Source: Calothrix sp. NIES-2098 (GTDB taxonomy: Bacteria; Cyanobacteriota; Cyanobacteriia; Cyanobacteriales; Nostocaceae). From it: a stretch of DNA of 64,000 bases. Under the pieces are notes generated by a model that did not search any database, was not told the DNA's origin, and worked only from the letters and a program-made list of their open reading frames with translations. Location: NCBI GenBank assembly GCA_002368175.1, contig AP018172.1, forward strand, positions 8,187,001 through 8,251,000, written 5' to 3'. Below, piece by piece: positions 45,788 to 53,951 of the stretch. Numbering within the stretch: position 1 is the first letter of the stretch; every line of letters begins with the position of its first letter. A program made the position numbers and the translations under genes.

Positions 45788-46483
45788 ATGGTACAAGAAT
45801 TAACACCAAACACCGCGCCAGACATTATCTACCCGGACAGCGACGGCCAACCAATGTCAGACAATACGAAACAATTTCGCTGGATTGTGACTATTAAAGA
45901 AAACTTAGAAATTTTATTTGCATCACGAGATGATGTTTTTGTTGCAGGCGATTTGCTCTGGTATCCCGTGCAAGGAAATAATAAAATTCGCCAAGCACCT
46001 GATGTTTTGGTTGTCTTTGGTAGATCTAAAGGTGACAGGGGTTCCTACAAACAGTGGGAAGAAAATAATATTCCGCCACAGGTGGTATTTGAAATCCTAT
46101 CTCCTGGAAACACCACTAAAGAGATGATGAATAAACTACTGTTTTATCAACGTTACGGTGTGCAGGAATATTATGTATACGATCCAGAAACAGTAGAATT
46201 TACCGGGTTACTGCGTTCAACAGAGCAATTAGAGGTAATTGAAGAAATCAATGGTTGGACAAGTCCCCTAATGGGTATCTGTTTTCAAATCACAACCAAT
46301 ACCTTAGAAATTTACCGTCCTGATGGGCAAAAGTTTCTCACGTCTGTAGAACTCGATCGACAGCGAGAGCAAGAACGTCAACAGAAGGAAGCAGCACTAT
46401 TGGAGTTGGAACAGGAAAGACAGCGCTATCAAGATTTGTTAGCGAGATTGCAAGCTAAGGGAATTGACCCAGAAAATCTGTGA
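45788..46483 (+). CDS. Uma2 family (DUF820) putative endonuclease
   Basis: A 231-residue protein of the Uma2 family, a restriction-endonuclease-like PD-(D/E)XK fold that is hugely expanded in cyanobacteria. Core motifs: AGDLLWYP, APDVLVVFG (catalytic Asp), VVFEILSPGNT (Glu) and YGVQEYYVYDPE. The C-terminal 45 residues are a Glu/Gln/Arg-rich coiled coil. Its function is unproven; links to transposition or DNA repair have been suggested. Another Uma2 gene is present as a fragment at 47745-47957. Confidence 0.88.
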   Translation: MVQELTPNTAPDIIYPDSDGQPMSDNTKQFRWIVTIKENLEILFASRDDVFVAGDLLWYPVQGNNKIRQAPDVLVVFGRSKGDRGSYKQWEENNIPPQVVFEILSPGNTTKEMMNKLLFYQRYGVQEYYVYDPETVEFTGLLRSTEQLEVIEEINGWTSPLMGICFQITTNTLEIYRPDGQKFLTSVELDRQREQERQQKEAALLELEQERQRYQDLLARLQAKGIDPENL

Positions 46484-46529
46484 ATCTGGGATTATGGGGG
46501 CAAATTATGATTTCTTGTTGTCAAGGAAA

Positions 46530-46600
46530 GGCGTTCGCCCTTGGCGTTGGCGTTCGCGCAGCGTCTCGTTCGACGAAGTCGTTCCCGCAGGGTAGAGAAG
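46530..46600 (+). repeat. GC-rich dispersed repeat module, left copy of an inverted pair
   Basis: The stretch from about 46530 (GGCGTTCGCC...) through GCGCAGCGTCTCG to TTCCCGCAGGGTAGAG (46582-46597) is GC-rich in an AT-rich setting and has the composition of the modular repeats seen in Nostoc-like genomes. Its 16-bp end occurs in reverse complement at 47338-47353. Confidence 0.6.
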
Positions 46601-46681
46601 CCATCGCATTTGTCATAAACAAGCAAAAATAGAACCCCAATAATTTAGTATGTCAAAAGTTGACACTAATTGAGCCAACTC

Positions 46682-47302
46682 ATGTTTTTTACCAATTCCT
46701 TAGAAAATCAACTCCAGCGTTGGAATGACATTATTCGCAATCAGCCGCAAAATCCTAATGCTTACATTCGACGTGGTATGGTTAACTTTCAGCTTGCGAA
46801 AATTGATGAATCTATTCAAGATTTTGATAAAGCAGAACAACTAGATCCACGTCTTAAACCATATCTTTGGCAACGAGGATTATCTTATTATTATGCAGAC
46901 AGATTTGCTGAAGGCGCTCAACAGTTCGAGATAGATTTGACAGTTAATGCTCAAGATGTAGAAGAAACAGTCTGGCGATATCTTTGCATAGCTCGCCTTT
47001 CTGATGTGGAATCAGCACGCAATTCCCTATTAACTGTGAAAAATGACCCCCGACGAATTATGCGTAGCGTCTACGATTTGTACGCGGGAAATTGTACAAC
47101 AGATGATGTATTGAATGTTGGCAAATCAGAAGGAATAAAAGGTAATTTTTATAGCCATCTTTACATAGGATTATATTACGAAGCTGAGAATAATCTGGAA
47201 TTAGCTCAAGAATATATAGTGAAAGCTGCTGATAATTACAAAATTGATGACTATATGTGGTACCTGGCGCAAGTACATAAACATCTGCGCAGATGGCAAT
47301 AA
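46682..47302 (+). CDS. TPR-repeat protein
   Basis: From the ATG at 46682 the protein has 206 residues. Two clear TPR units occupy about residues 15-80 (NPNAYIRRGMVNFQLAKIDESIQDFDKAEQL, PYLWQRGLSYYYADRFAEGAQQFEID), and a third, weaker pair lies around 155-205 (HLYIGLYYEAENNLELAQEYIVKA). The YLWQRGL.YYY pattern resembles a family of bacterial TPR proteins known from Lpp-like/NlpI relatives, but here no signal peptide is seen. It probably mediates protein contacts. The gene is flanked by a 16-bp inverted repeat, which suggests that it moved in as a unit. Confidence 0.8.
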   Translation: MFFTNSLENQLQRWNDIIRNQPQNPNAYIRRGMVNFQLAKIDESIQDFDKAEQLDPRLKPYLWQRGLSYYYADRFAEGAQQFEIDLTVNAQDVEETVWRYLCIARLSDVESARNSLLTVKNDPRRIMRSVYDLYAGNCTTDDVLNVGKSEGIKGNFYSHLYIGLYYEAENNLELAQEYIVKAADNYKIDDYMWYLAQVHKHLRRWQ

Positions 47303-47337
47303 ATTGATTGATGGCATCATTGAGGTTGGGATTGCTA

Positions 47338-47395
47338 CTCTACCCTGCGGGAAGGGCTGACAGCTAACGGGAAGTCGCTTTGCGTCTACGTTCTA
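47338..47395 (-). repeat. Dispersed repeat module, right copy of an inverted pair
   Basis: CTCTACCCTGCGGGAA (47338-47353) is the exact reverse complement of 46582-46597. Adjacent GGGAAGTCGCTTTGCGTCTACG is again of the Nostoc dispersed-repeat type. Confidence 0.6.
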
Positions 47396-47477
47396 CTCGC
47401 AATAAAAAGTTTGTGTATCTAGTTAACATTGGATATTCATTATTGAGTATTAAAACCTCATTAATGGAGTTCAAAGA

Positions 47478-47712
47478 CTCGTTGACGAGTATCAGAGCTT
47501 GGTTAATGAGAATAAAAGCCTCGCTGACGAGTATCAGAGCTTGGTTAATGAGGATAAAAGCCTCATTCACGAGTATCAGAGCTTGGTTAACGAGAATAAA
47601 AGACTCGCTGACGAGTATCAGAGCTTGGTTAATGAAGATAAAAGCCTCGTTGACGAGTATTAGAGCTTGGTTAATGAGGATAAAAGCCTCGTTAACAAGT
47701 ATCAGACTCAGC
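47478..47712 (+). repeat. 42-bp minisatellite encoding a heptad coiled coil, probably a decayed gene
   Basis: Five full 42-bp units (starting 47478, 47520, 47562, 47604, 47646) and a partial sixth are nearly identical. In one plus-strand frame each unit reads LADEYQS-LVNENKS, that is, a Leu every seven residues as in a coiled coil. That frame lacks a start codon (stop at 47451-47453, in-frame TAA) and is broken in unit 5 by CAG to TAG (47667-47669). All other frames are open because the period is a multiple of three. I read it as remains of a coiled-coil tail gene rather than a working gene. Confidence 0.75.
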
Positions 47713-47744
47713 TAAGTTCTAATAATTTATCCCGCAGATGCGCT

Positions 47745-47957
47745 CTAGCGATCGCCTAAGGCATCATCTAAAAGCTTAAAGAAATTCGCAGAAACTCGGT
47801 TATGGTTGCGTGTATCACCACTCATTGCCACTACTTCCCCATCCCAATACTCGTAACGTTGTTCTTGGGTGGGTTCCCAAACCAGATATTCTTCTGCACT
47901 CATCAAAATGCGATCTGCGTTTCGCAGCAGCGCTTCGCTATCGGGTAAAGCAACCAT
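47745..47957 (-). pseudogene. Truncated Uma2 family gene (N-terminal 70 residues)
   Basis: The frame from 47957 reads ILMSAEEYLVWEPTQEQRYEYWDGEVVAMSGDT, the characteristic Uma2 start, and continues to LLDDALGDR before a stop at a HIP1 site. A full Uma2 protein needs about 190 residues, including the Asp and Glu of the nuclease core, which are missing. The minisatellite begins 33 bp further on, so a deletion or recombination between the two is likely. Confidence 0.8.
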
Positions 47958-48002
47958 CGGCGCGATCGGGAAATAATTTAATGATGTACTGTTCTAGAAT
48001 AG

Positions 48003-48389
48003 CTATTCCCACAATCTCTGAACAGAATAAGCATCAAATTTTTTATCCCTGCTAATAATTATTAAAGAGTGATTAATAGCCTGTGCAATCAACATCCGGT
48101 CAAATGGATCGCCATGATGTAGCGGGAGATTGCGAACTTGAACCGTATCACCAAAAGATATCGGAAGTAGGAGGATATCTGAAGCGTCAATTGCAGAACC
48201 TATTGTTTCATAACTCCGTTGCAACGATAATTTACCAAGGTTCAACTTGATGGCAATTTCCCAAAGACTAGCGATGCTGAGATAAACGAAATCTGCATTA
48301 TTGATTGTCATTCTCAGATTATATGGAAGACTAGAGTCATTTTCAGTGAGCCAGATAAAGGCATGAGTATCTAACAGAAAAGCACTCAT
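48003..48389 (-). CDS. PIN-domain toxin, VapC-like
   Basis: A 128-residue PIN-domain ribonuclease. The acidic metal-binding residues are present: D7 in LLDTHAFIW, the Glu in SLWEIAIK, D in DPFDRMLIAQA and D in ISRDKKFD. The LLDTHAFIWL start is typical of a PIN subgroup common in cyanobacteria. It overlaps the antitoxin gene by 4 bp (48386-48389), the usual layout of a type II toxin-antitoxin module, with antitoxin first. Activity would be cleavage of tRNA or other RNA; the target is unknown. Confidence 0.9.
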   Translation of the reverse strand: MSAFLLDTHAFIWLTENDSSLPYNLRMTINNADFVYLSIASLWEIAIKLNLGKLSLQRSYETIGSAIDASDILLLPISFGDTVQVRNLPLHHGDPFDRMLIAQAINHSLIIISRDKKFDAYSVQRLWE

Positions 48390-48616
48390 TCCATATATTC
48401 CTGAAAGACTTCAAGAGGTTCATCAAAGTCATCAGGTAAAGGTAAAACAAAAGTTCCTTTTAAAATTCCAGAACGATGTTTTTGTTGTACTGAGCTTTCC
48501 TGAGAAACACTTTTTGAATAATTCTCAAGTAGATATTTGGCATAATGCAAGATTTCTTGTTTAAGTGACTCTGGCATTTGCTCTAGTGTTTGTAAAATTT
48601 CTGCATCAATAGCCAT
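48386..48616 (-). CDS. Antitoxin of the VapC-like module (DUF2281 type)
   Basis: The 76-residue partner of the PIN toxin. The N-terminal half (ILQTLEQMPESLKQEILHYAKYLLENY) is the helical DUF2281-like segment; the C-terminal part (GTFVLPLPDDFDEPLEVFQEYM) is acidic and unfolded-looking and matches the usual toxin-neutralising tail. It is translated first and coupled to the toxin by overlap. Autoregulation through the N-terminus is expected but no operator is visible. Confidence 0.88.
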   Translation of the reverse strand: MAIDAEILQTLEQMPESLKQEILHYAKYLLENYSKSVSQESSVQQKHRSGILKGTFVLPLPDDFDEPLEVFQEYME

Positions 48617-48743
48617 GATTTCTTCTGATAGCAGGGATTTTATCTCACATAAACCTTTAAAGCTGTAAGCGATCGCAGAATAATTAACTTTATCTGCGAT
48701 AGCGAAAAAAGAGCGTTCTCTTAATCGCTATCCTAACTAAGTA

Positions 48744-50741
48744 CTAATGTCCCAGCATTTTATCCCGTAGATGCTTGATGCGATCGCGGAATTTTGCCGC
48801 TTCTTCAAATTCTAGTTGCTTCGCTGCTTCTTTCATCTGTGCTTCAAGTTTCACAATTAAGTCGGGAATGTCTTCTAAGGGTAATTCATCTATATGTTCG
48901 TCTACTACTTTCAAATCTGTTGCATTTAATCGTCGGGAAACTTCTAAAAAGGACAAAATCGCATTACTTGATTTTTTCACAATTGGTTGCGGTGTAATTC
49001 CATGCATTTTGTTATATGCCATTTGAATTCCCCGCCGTCTATCTGTTTCTTCAATGGCTTTAATCATGCTATCTGTTAAGTTATCAGCATACATGATTGC
49101 TTGTCCTTTAATATGACGTGCGGCTCTCCCAATTGTTTGAATTAAGGAACGTTCGGCGCGTAAGAATCCTTCTTTATCTGCATCCATTATTGCGACTAGG
49201 GAAACTTCTGGTAAATCCAAACCTTCCCGTAGTAAGTTGACTCCCACTAATACGTCAAAGCTACCTGCACGCAAATCTTGCAAGATTTCAATACGTTCAA
49301 TGGAGTTAATTTCTGAATGCAAATAGCGCACGCGAATGCCGTTATCTTCCAGATATTCTGTTAAATCTTCCGCCATGCGCTTAGTTAATGTAGTCACTAA
49401 AACTCTTTCGTGGCGGTCTACTCTGTCTTTAATTTCTCCTAATAAATCATCAATTTGCCCTTCTGTCGGACGCACAAAAATTTCTGGATCTATGACGCCA
49501 GTTGGGCGAATTACTTGCTCAACTATATGACTATCAGAAACTTCTAATTCCCAAGCACCTGGGGTAGCAGAAACGAAAATACACTGATTTACTTTTTCCC
49601 AAAATTCCTCTGCTTTCAAAGGACGGTTATCAGCAGCGCTAGGAAGGCGAAATCCATGTTCAATTAATACTTTCTTCCTAGCTTGGTCGCCATTATACAT
49701 CCCGCGAATTTGCGGTACGGTAACGTGAGATTCATCAATAACTAGCAGCCAATCTTTAGGAAAATAATCAATTAAACACTCTGGTGGTTCTCCAGCTTTT
49801 CTTCCTGCTAAATGGCGCGAATAATTTTCTACACCGTTACAGTAACCAACTTCGCGCAACATTTCTAAGTCATAGCGGGTACGCTGATCTATGCGTTGCG
49901 CCTCTAATAATTTCCCTGCTGCTTCTAAATCTGCTTTTTGTTGTTTTAATTCTGCTGCAATATCATCACAAGCTATTTCTAAGCGTTCTTCGGGCGTAAC
50001 AAAGTGGCGTGCTGGGTAAATATTTACAGCTTGTAGGCTATTAATAATTTCACCTGTCACAGGGTCAATATAGCGAATCGCGTCAATTTCATCGCCAAAA
50101 AATTCGACGCGAATAATTCTGTCTTCGTAGGCGGGGCCAATTTCTAACACATCCCCCCGAACGCGAAACTTTCCCCGACCCATTTCTAAGTCGTTGCGGC
50201 TATACTGCACAGATGCTAAATCTCGCAAAATCTGGCGTTGGTTGACTTCCATACCGATTTTTAAGGGAATCGCAGCTTTCAGATATTCCGCAGGAATCCC
50301 CAAACCATAGATACAGCTGATGGAAGCAACGACTATCACATCACGGCGTTCAAAAAGCGATCGCGTCGCTGAATGCCGTAACATATCTATTTCATCATTA
50401 ATCGAAGCTGTTTTTTCTATATAAGTATCAGTGACGGGAATATACGCTTCTGGCTGATAATAATCGTAATAACTCACGAAATACTCAACAGCATTATTAG
50501 GAAAGAATTCCCGCAATTCATTACAAAGTTGTGCAGCTAGAGTTTTATTGTGCGCTAACACCAAAGTAGGTTTACCAACTTTCTCAATTACCGCTGCTAC
50601 TGAAAATGTCTTACCAGTTCCCGTAGCACCCAGTAAAGTTTGGTAACGGTTCCCAGTTTGGATACTACTTACTAATTGTGCGATCGCGTGTGGTTGATCG
50701 CCTGTTGGACTAAAGGGAGCTTGCAGACTAAATTCTGTCAT
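48744..50741 (-). CDS. uvrB: Excinuclease ABC subunit B
   Basis: A 665-residue DNA helicase-like protein of nucleotide-excision repair, which takes damaged DNA from UvrA and recruits UvrC. Walker A is GATGTGKT (residues 38-45); the damage-inserting beta-hairpin region YYDYYQPEAYIP, the DESHVT box and the helicase motif IGRAARH are intact. The C-terminal UVR domain that binds UvrC (QLEFEEAAKFRDRIKHL) is present. Length is normal. The gene stands alone on the minus strand. Confidence 0.97.
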   Translation of the reverse strand: MTEFSLQAPFSPTGDQPHAIAQLVSSIQTGNRYQTLLGATGTGKTFSVAAVIEKVGKPTLVLAHNKTLAAQLCNELREFFPNNAVEYFVSYYDYYQPEAYIPVTDTYIEKTASINDEIDMLRHSATRSLFERRDVIVVASISCIYGLGIPAEYLKAAIPLKIGMEVNQRQILRDLASVQYSRNDLEMGRGKFRVRGDVLEIGPAYEDRIIRVEFFGDEIDAIRYIDPVTGEIINSLQAVNIYPARHFVTPEERLEIACDDIAAELKQQKADLEAAGKLLEAQRIDQRTRYDLEMLREVGYCNGVENYSRHLAGRKAGEPPECLIDYFPKDWLLVIDESHVTVPQIRGMYNGDQARKKVLIEHGFRLPSAADNRPLKAEEFWEKVNQCIFVSATPGAWELEVSDSHIVEQVIRPTGVIDPEIFVRPTEGQIDDLLGEIKDRVDRHERVLVTTLTKRMAEDLTEYLEDNGIRVRYLHSEINSIERIEILQDLRAGSFDVLVGVNLLREGLDLPEVSLVAIMDADKEGFLRAERSLIQTIGRAARHIKGQAIMYADNLTDSMIKAIEETDRRRGIQMAYNKMHGITPQPIVKKSSNAILSFLEVSRRLNATDLKVVDEHIDELPLEDIPDLIVKLEAQMKEAAKQLEFEEAAKFRDRIKHLRDKMLGH

Positions 50742-50990
50742 ACAGTTTTGCCAGAAATACCCTCTCCCATAGTAGCGATCTCACTCTGCACTCGTAGCAC
50801 CAGATTAGCTAAACGAATATATGGCAATCTTTATTTATAAAATTTTACTTATTGCATTTACTTATGTGTACATTTTGAAGATAATTATACCTATATGAGG
50901 TTTTTTAAGGTTAAACTCTCTTATATACAAAAAATTTCACCTCAGTTTAATTATTGTAAAAACCAGTTAACAAACCACAGGAGTTAAGTT

Positions 50991-51461
50991 ATGAGCATCA
51001 GCAGCACTGGCAAAGCAGTCAGTCCTCGACAAAGGCGTGCCAAGCTAAAAGGAGAAAGTACAGTGGAAGTAGAAAATAATCAGGGTAATAGCTTGAATAC
51101 AGATAAAGTCGAACAAGGTACAGATAAACCAGTGCAGAATGAGGCTCAAGGAACACTCGCGATCTCTGGAATTCGTCCCATTGGCGCTAGCGACATAGAA
51201 GTTGCTGAAAAACTCTCAATTGCTGGGGTGCGTCCCGTTAGCACCAGTACCTTAGAAGTCGTTGAAACCTATAACGCAATGGGTATTCGTCCAATTGGTG
51301 CTAATACATTCCAAGTTGTTGAAAGTATCAATCTCTCTGGTATTCGCCCAGTTAGCTCAAGTACATTGGTAATTTCTGAAAGCTATTCAACATTTGGCAA
51401 CCGTCCGATAGCATCAAATGAGGTTGACGATTCTGATGGTCTGATGGGTTTTCTAGATTAA
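50991..51461 (+). CDS. 19-residue-repeat protein, unknown function
   Basis: The protein has 156 residues. After a basic N-terminus (SPRQRRAKLKGE) and a polar linker come four full units of exactly 19 residues, each beginning G-(I/V)-R-P-(I/V), followed by (G/S)-x-(S/N) and ending in a V-E/S-E pattern; a fifth unit (GNRPIASNEV) is partial. The tail DSDGLMGFLD is acidic. No signal peptide or membrane helix is present. The regular period predicts a repetitive beta structure. AGGAG lies 8 nt before the ATG, and a strong terminator follows, so it is a well-formed single gene. I do not know its function. Confidence 0.8.
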   Translation: MSISSTGKAVSPRQRRAKLKGESTVEVENNQGNSLNTDKVEQGTDKPVQNEAQGTLAISGIRPIGASDIEVAEKLSIAGVRPVSTSTLEVVETYNAMGIRPIGANTFQVVESINLSGIRPVSSSTLVISESYSTFGNRPIASNEVDDSDGLMGFLD

Positions 51462-51489
51462 ATATAAAAATCATCTTCATAACTTTATC

Positions 51490-51520
51490 AACCCAGTTCT
51501 TTAGAGAACTGGGTTTATTT
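51490..51520 (+). terminator. Intrinsic terminator after the repeat protein
   Basis: AACCCAGTTCT (51490-51500) and AGAACTGGGTT (51505-51515) pair perfectly around a TTAG loop, followed by TATTTA. It lies 28 bp after the stop. Confidence 0.85.
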
Positions 51521-51881
51521 ATGTAATATTCAATAATATTGGTGTCAAATAACAAATATTTATCAAAAATAAGAATAAATACTTTAATAATTCAATCTTC
51601 AGCTTTTAATGAAAAGTCATTTTGTTTTACAAGTATTCAAATTAAGCAAACTAGGGTTCTATAATTCCCAGAATAATTTTCTAATGCTGACTTGGGCTGG
51701 AAAATTACAAAAAATATGATTTATGCTATCTATTCTCTCTCTATTAGCATAGGCGATTAATATATCTTGTGACAGAAGGCTAATCAAAAAGTTTTAAGTT
51801 ACTTTGTAAGAGTAATAACAAAAAGTTTCGGAGTTTTAACACAACTTTGAAACCAATCCCCTATTAAAAAAGGAGTAGGAT
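51521..51881. other. Gene-free region upstream of the CsbD gene
   Basis: About 360 bp of AT-rich sequence between the terminator and the CsbD gene; it should hold the CsbD promoter. No coding frame is supported. Confidence 0.5.
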
Positions 51882-52064
51882 ATGAGCATAGAAGATCGGG
51901 CAAAAGCCACAGGTAAAAATATTGAAGGTAAAGCTCAAGAAGCTTTAGGAAACATCACTGGCGATCCAGAAGATAAAGCTGAAGGTAAAGCTAAACAAGC
52001 AGAAAGTGAAGTCCGCCACGGTATAGAAGACGTGAAAGATAACGTTAAGAAAAAGATTGATTAG
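51882..52064 (+). CDS. CsbD family stress protein
   Basis: A 60-residue, highly charged helical protein of the CsbD family, general-stress proteins found in many bacteria. The core reads KATGKNIEGKAQEALGNITGDPEDKAEGKAKQAE, with Lys/Glu/Ala-rich repeats. AAGGAG is placed well before the ATG. Its molecular action is unknown in any organism. It is followed on the same strand by a lipoprotein gene and by a 173-residue protein, both probably stress-related by association. Confidence 0.9.
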   Translation: MSIEDRAKATGKNIEGKAQEALGNITGDPEDKAEGKAKQAESEVRHGIEDVKDNVKKKID

Positions 52065-52304
52065 AGGCAATATCTTTTTGCGTAAATTCAGGATATATCA
52101 CCTGGGTGCCAACCTTTATCTACTAAAAAGATAGCTGATAATTAATCAGTTTATACCCCTATTTTTCTCCTTTGCTGGGGAATTTTAGGGGTATTGAAGC
52201 CTTTCTTTATGGAGATTTTTGGGATTGCAGTGAAGAGCTTTTTAAAGATAGGCAGACAAAATTTTAAATTCAAATAGCCTTAACGATTTTTAGGAGGGAA
52301 AAAC

Positions 52305-52745
52305 ATGATTCTGCTTCAGCAGAGTCGCAAAATCTTGATGACTGGCATCTTGATTTTGATTCTGACAATCACCACTGCTTGCGGCGGTAGTAATGTAGCA
52401 CAAGTTGACCGTACAACTACTACACCAGCAATTGGTCGAGATGTAGCCTATACACAATTGGAGAGGGGTAATAGTCCCAGCGGACAAAATTTTGGTAATT
52501 GGGTGGTACAAACCTCTCAAGGATTAATTAAAGATGCCTATGTCCGCGATAACAATAAACTAGGCGTTGTAATTTCTCCACAAGTGCGTCCTCAAGAAGT
52601 ACGGCCATTAGCAAAATCTTTAGTACAAGGGTTTCGCAAGAATTTCCCCAATCAAGATTTAACAGTGTTGGTATACGCTCCTGACAAAAAACTGATTTTA
52701 ACGGCTAAGTACGACACTCAAACCAGCCAAATTCAGTATAGCTAG
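52305..52745 (+). CDS. Small putative lipoprotein, unknown function
   Basis: The protein has 146 residues with a lipoprotein signal (hydrophobic LMTGILILILTITTAC, Cys near 26). A low-complexity segment (VDRTTTTPAIG) is followed by a compact alpha/beta-looking domain of about 90 residues (GNWVVQTSQGLIKDAYVRDNN, LVQGFRKNFPNQDLTVLVYAPDKKLI). AGGAGGG with 5-nt spacer directly before the ATG indicates efficient translation. I do not recognise the family. It lies between the CsbD gene (240 bp upstream) and the 52820 gene (75 bp downstream). Confidence 0.75.
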   Translation: MILLQQSRKILMTGILILILTITTACGGSNVAQVDRTTTTPAIGRDVAYTQLERGNSPSGQNFGNWVVQTSQGLIKDAYVRDNNKLGVVISPQVRPQEVRPLAKSLVQGFRKNFPNQDLTVLVYAPDKKLILTAKYDTQTSQIQYS

Positions 52746-52819
52746 TTGCTGAGTTGACACTAATACTTAAAGTCAATGTCAGGTGATGCAAAAATTGACC
52801 TGAAAAGGAGAAAACCAAA

Positions 52820-53341
52820 GTGACAAGCAGCGAACAATACAAACGTCAAATCATGAAAGATTTGGCTGAGGGAAATGTCGAATCTTTAAATGATGCGACC
52901 ACCGATACAACCACCGAATACGAAAACTTTGACGATTTTGCTCAACGCACTACAACAGATCAGCGTCGTCAGTTATTTGGTCGCTCTTTACATCCAGAGA
53001 AGATTCCCCCCAGTCAAATGGAGCCGGAATTACAACAAGCGATCGCCCAAATTAAACCTAACGAACGCGATGATGTCGCACGCGCCTTTTTCAAGCACCT
53101 TAAGGAAAGAGGATTGGATGAACGTCATCTAGAACAACAATTAAGTCTTTCCACTCATCACGCCAGTCGGATGAGTGCTGATGATGTCAGCAAACTTGCA
53201 TCCTTCGCCTATCACAACCATCCGGATATTTTCCGGGAGGTGTTGGCAGAGCAACCAGGTATTATTAAGTTTCTCAGCAATCCTGTTGTAGCAGGCATTA
53301 TCGGCATCGCCGCAGCTAAGTGGCTAGGTAGACACAAGTAA
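52820..53341 (+). CDS. Conserved-looking helical protein, unknown function
   Basis: A 173-residue protein starting with GTG, supported by AAGGAG 10 nt upstream. It is mainly helical and charged (QMEPELQQAIAQIKPNERDDVARAFFKHLKERG), with a His-rich segment (LSTHHASRMS, SFAYHNHPDIF) and a C-terminal hydrophobic stretch (NPVVAGIIGIAAAKWLG) that may anchor it to a membrane. No named domain is recognised. It ends 40 bp before a strong terminator, so it is likely the last gene of the CsbD-associated group. Confidence 0.7.
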   Translation: MTSSEQYKRQIMKDLAEGNVESLNDATTDTTTEYENFDDFAQRTTTDQRRQLFGRSLHPEKIPPSQMEPELQQAIAQIKPNERDDVARAFFKHLKERGLDERHLEQQLSLSTHHASRMSADDVSKLASFAYHNHPDIFREVLAEQPGIIKFLSNPVVAGIIGIAAAKWLGRHK

Positions 53342-53379
53342 GGTCTAATTTCCAATAGCGATCGCTAAGTAGTCACAAG

Positions 53380-53408
53380 AAGGTGGTAAGAGCCACCTTT
53401 CTTTTTTT
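53380..53408 (+). terminator. Intrinsic terminator after the CsbD-associated group
   Basis: AAGGTGG (53380-53386) and CCACCTT (53393-53399) pair around a 6-nt loop; T-rich sequence with seven consecutive T (53402-53408) follows. Confidence 0.85.
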
Positions 53409-53951
53409 GCCCATGCCGATACTCGATGTTATGGAAGCGAATCCACACTGTATTGATCTAATGAAGTGGAAGAGGTAAGCTAGTAAAAATACTGTAATCT
53501 ACGTAGATTTAAGCAGACCAGTCTTTTCTTTATAAGAAGAATGTACGTAACACGCACAGCATTATTGAGTTATAAAAGTAAATTTATTTAATCTTTATCT
53601 ATAATTAAGTAGAAACTAGCAAACAGCAAATCACAATTAACCTTGTTTTTTCTACATTTAGGTAATTTTAACAGTTTGACCTAAAAAACTTAAAAATTTT
53701 TTGTCAACATCAGCAATTACTCTAATAGTAGCTTGATTCTTTGTAAAAATCACAACATCTAGTTAGCTAGTAGCAATAAACAGACAAAAGTAATATCAGA
53801 AACTTTAGTTATTGTGAATGCTACTTCTTTTTGTGACAGGTTGGCACCTCAAATTGCTGCAAGGCTTTGGTTTGCCATGTTAAATGCAGGCAAACCTTAA
53901 ACATGGGTATATCTACCATCAACCTTTGTTTACTAATGAGGAACTAGCTCC
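53409..53951. other. Gene-free region upstream of the second PEP-CTERM gene
   Basis: About 540 bp of AT-rich sequence without a supported frame; it must contain the promoter and leader of the PEP-CTERM gene. A short dyad CTTTGGTTTGCC near 53865 is not convincing. Confidence 0.45.

Noticed and set aside
46530..47395. Interpretation of the inverted repeats around the TPR gene as ends of a transposon.
   Set aside because: No transposase is encoded and no target-site duplication is visible; the repeats look like general dispersed repeat modules.
47380..47715. A 111-codon plus-strand frame and a 68-codon minus-strand frame across the minisatellite.
   Set aside because: The 42-bp period leaves several frames open. 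Neither product resembles a normal protein as well as the interrupted heptad frame, and neither has a ribosome-binding site.
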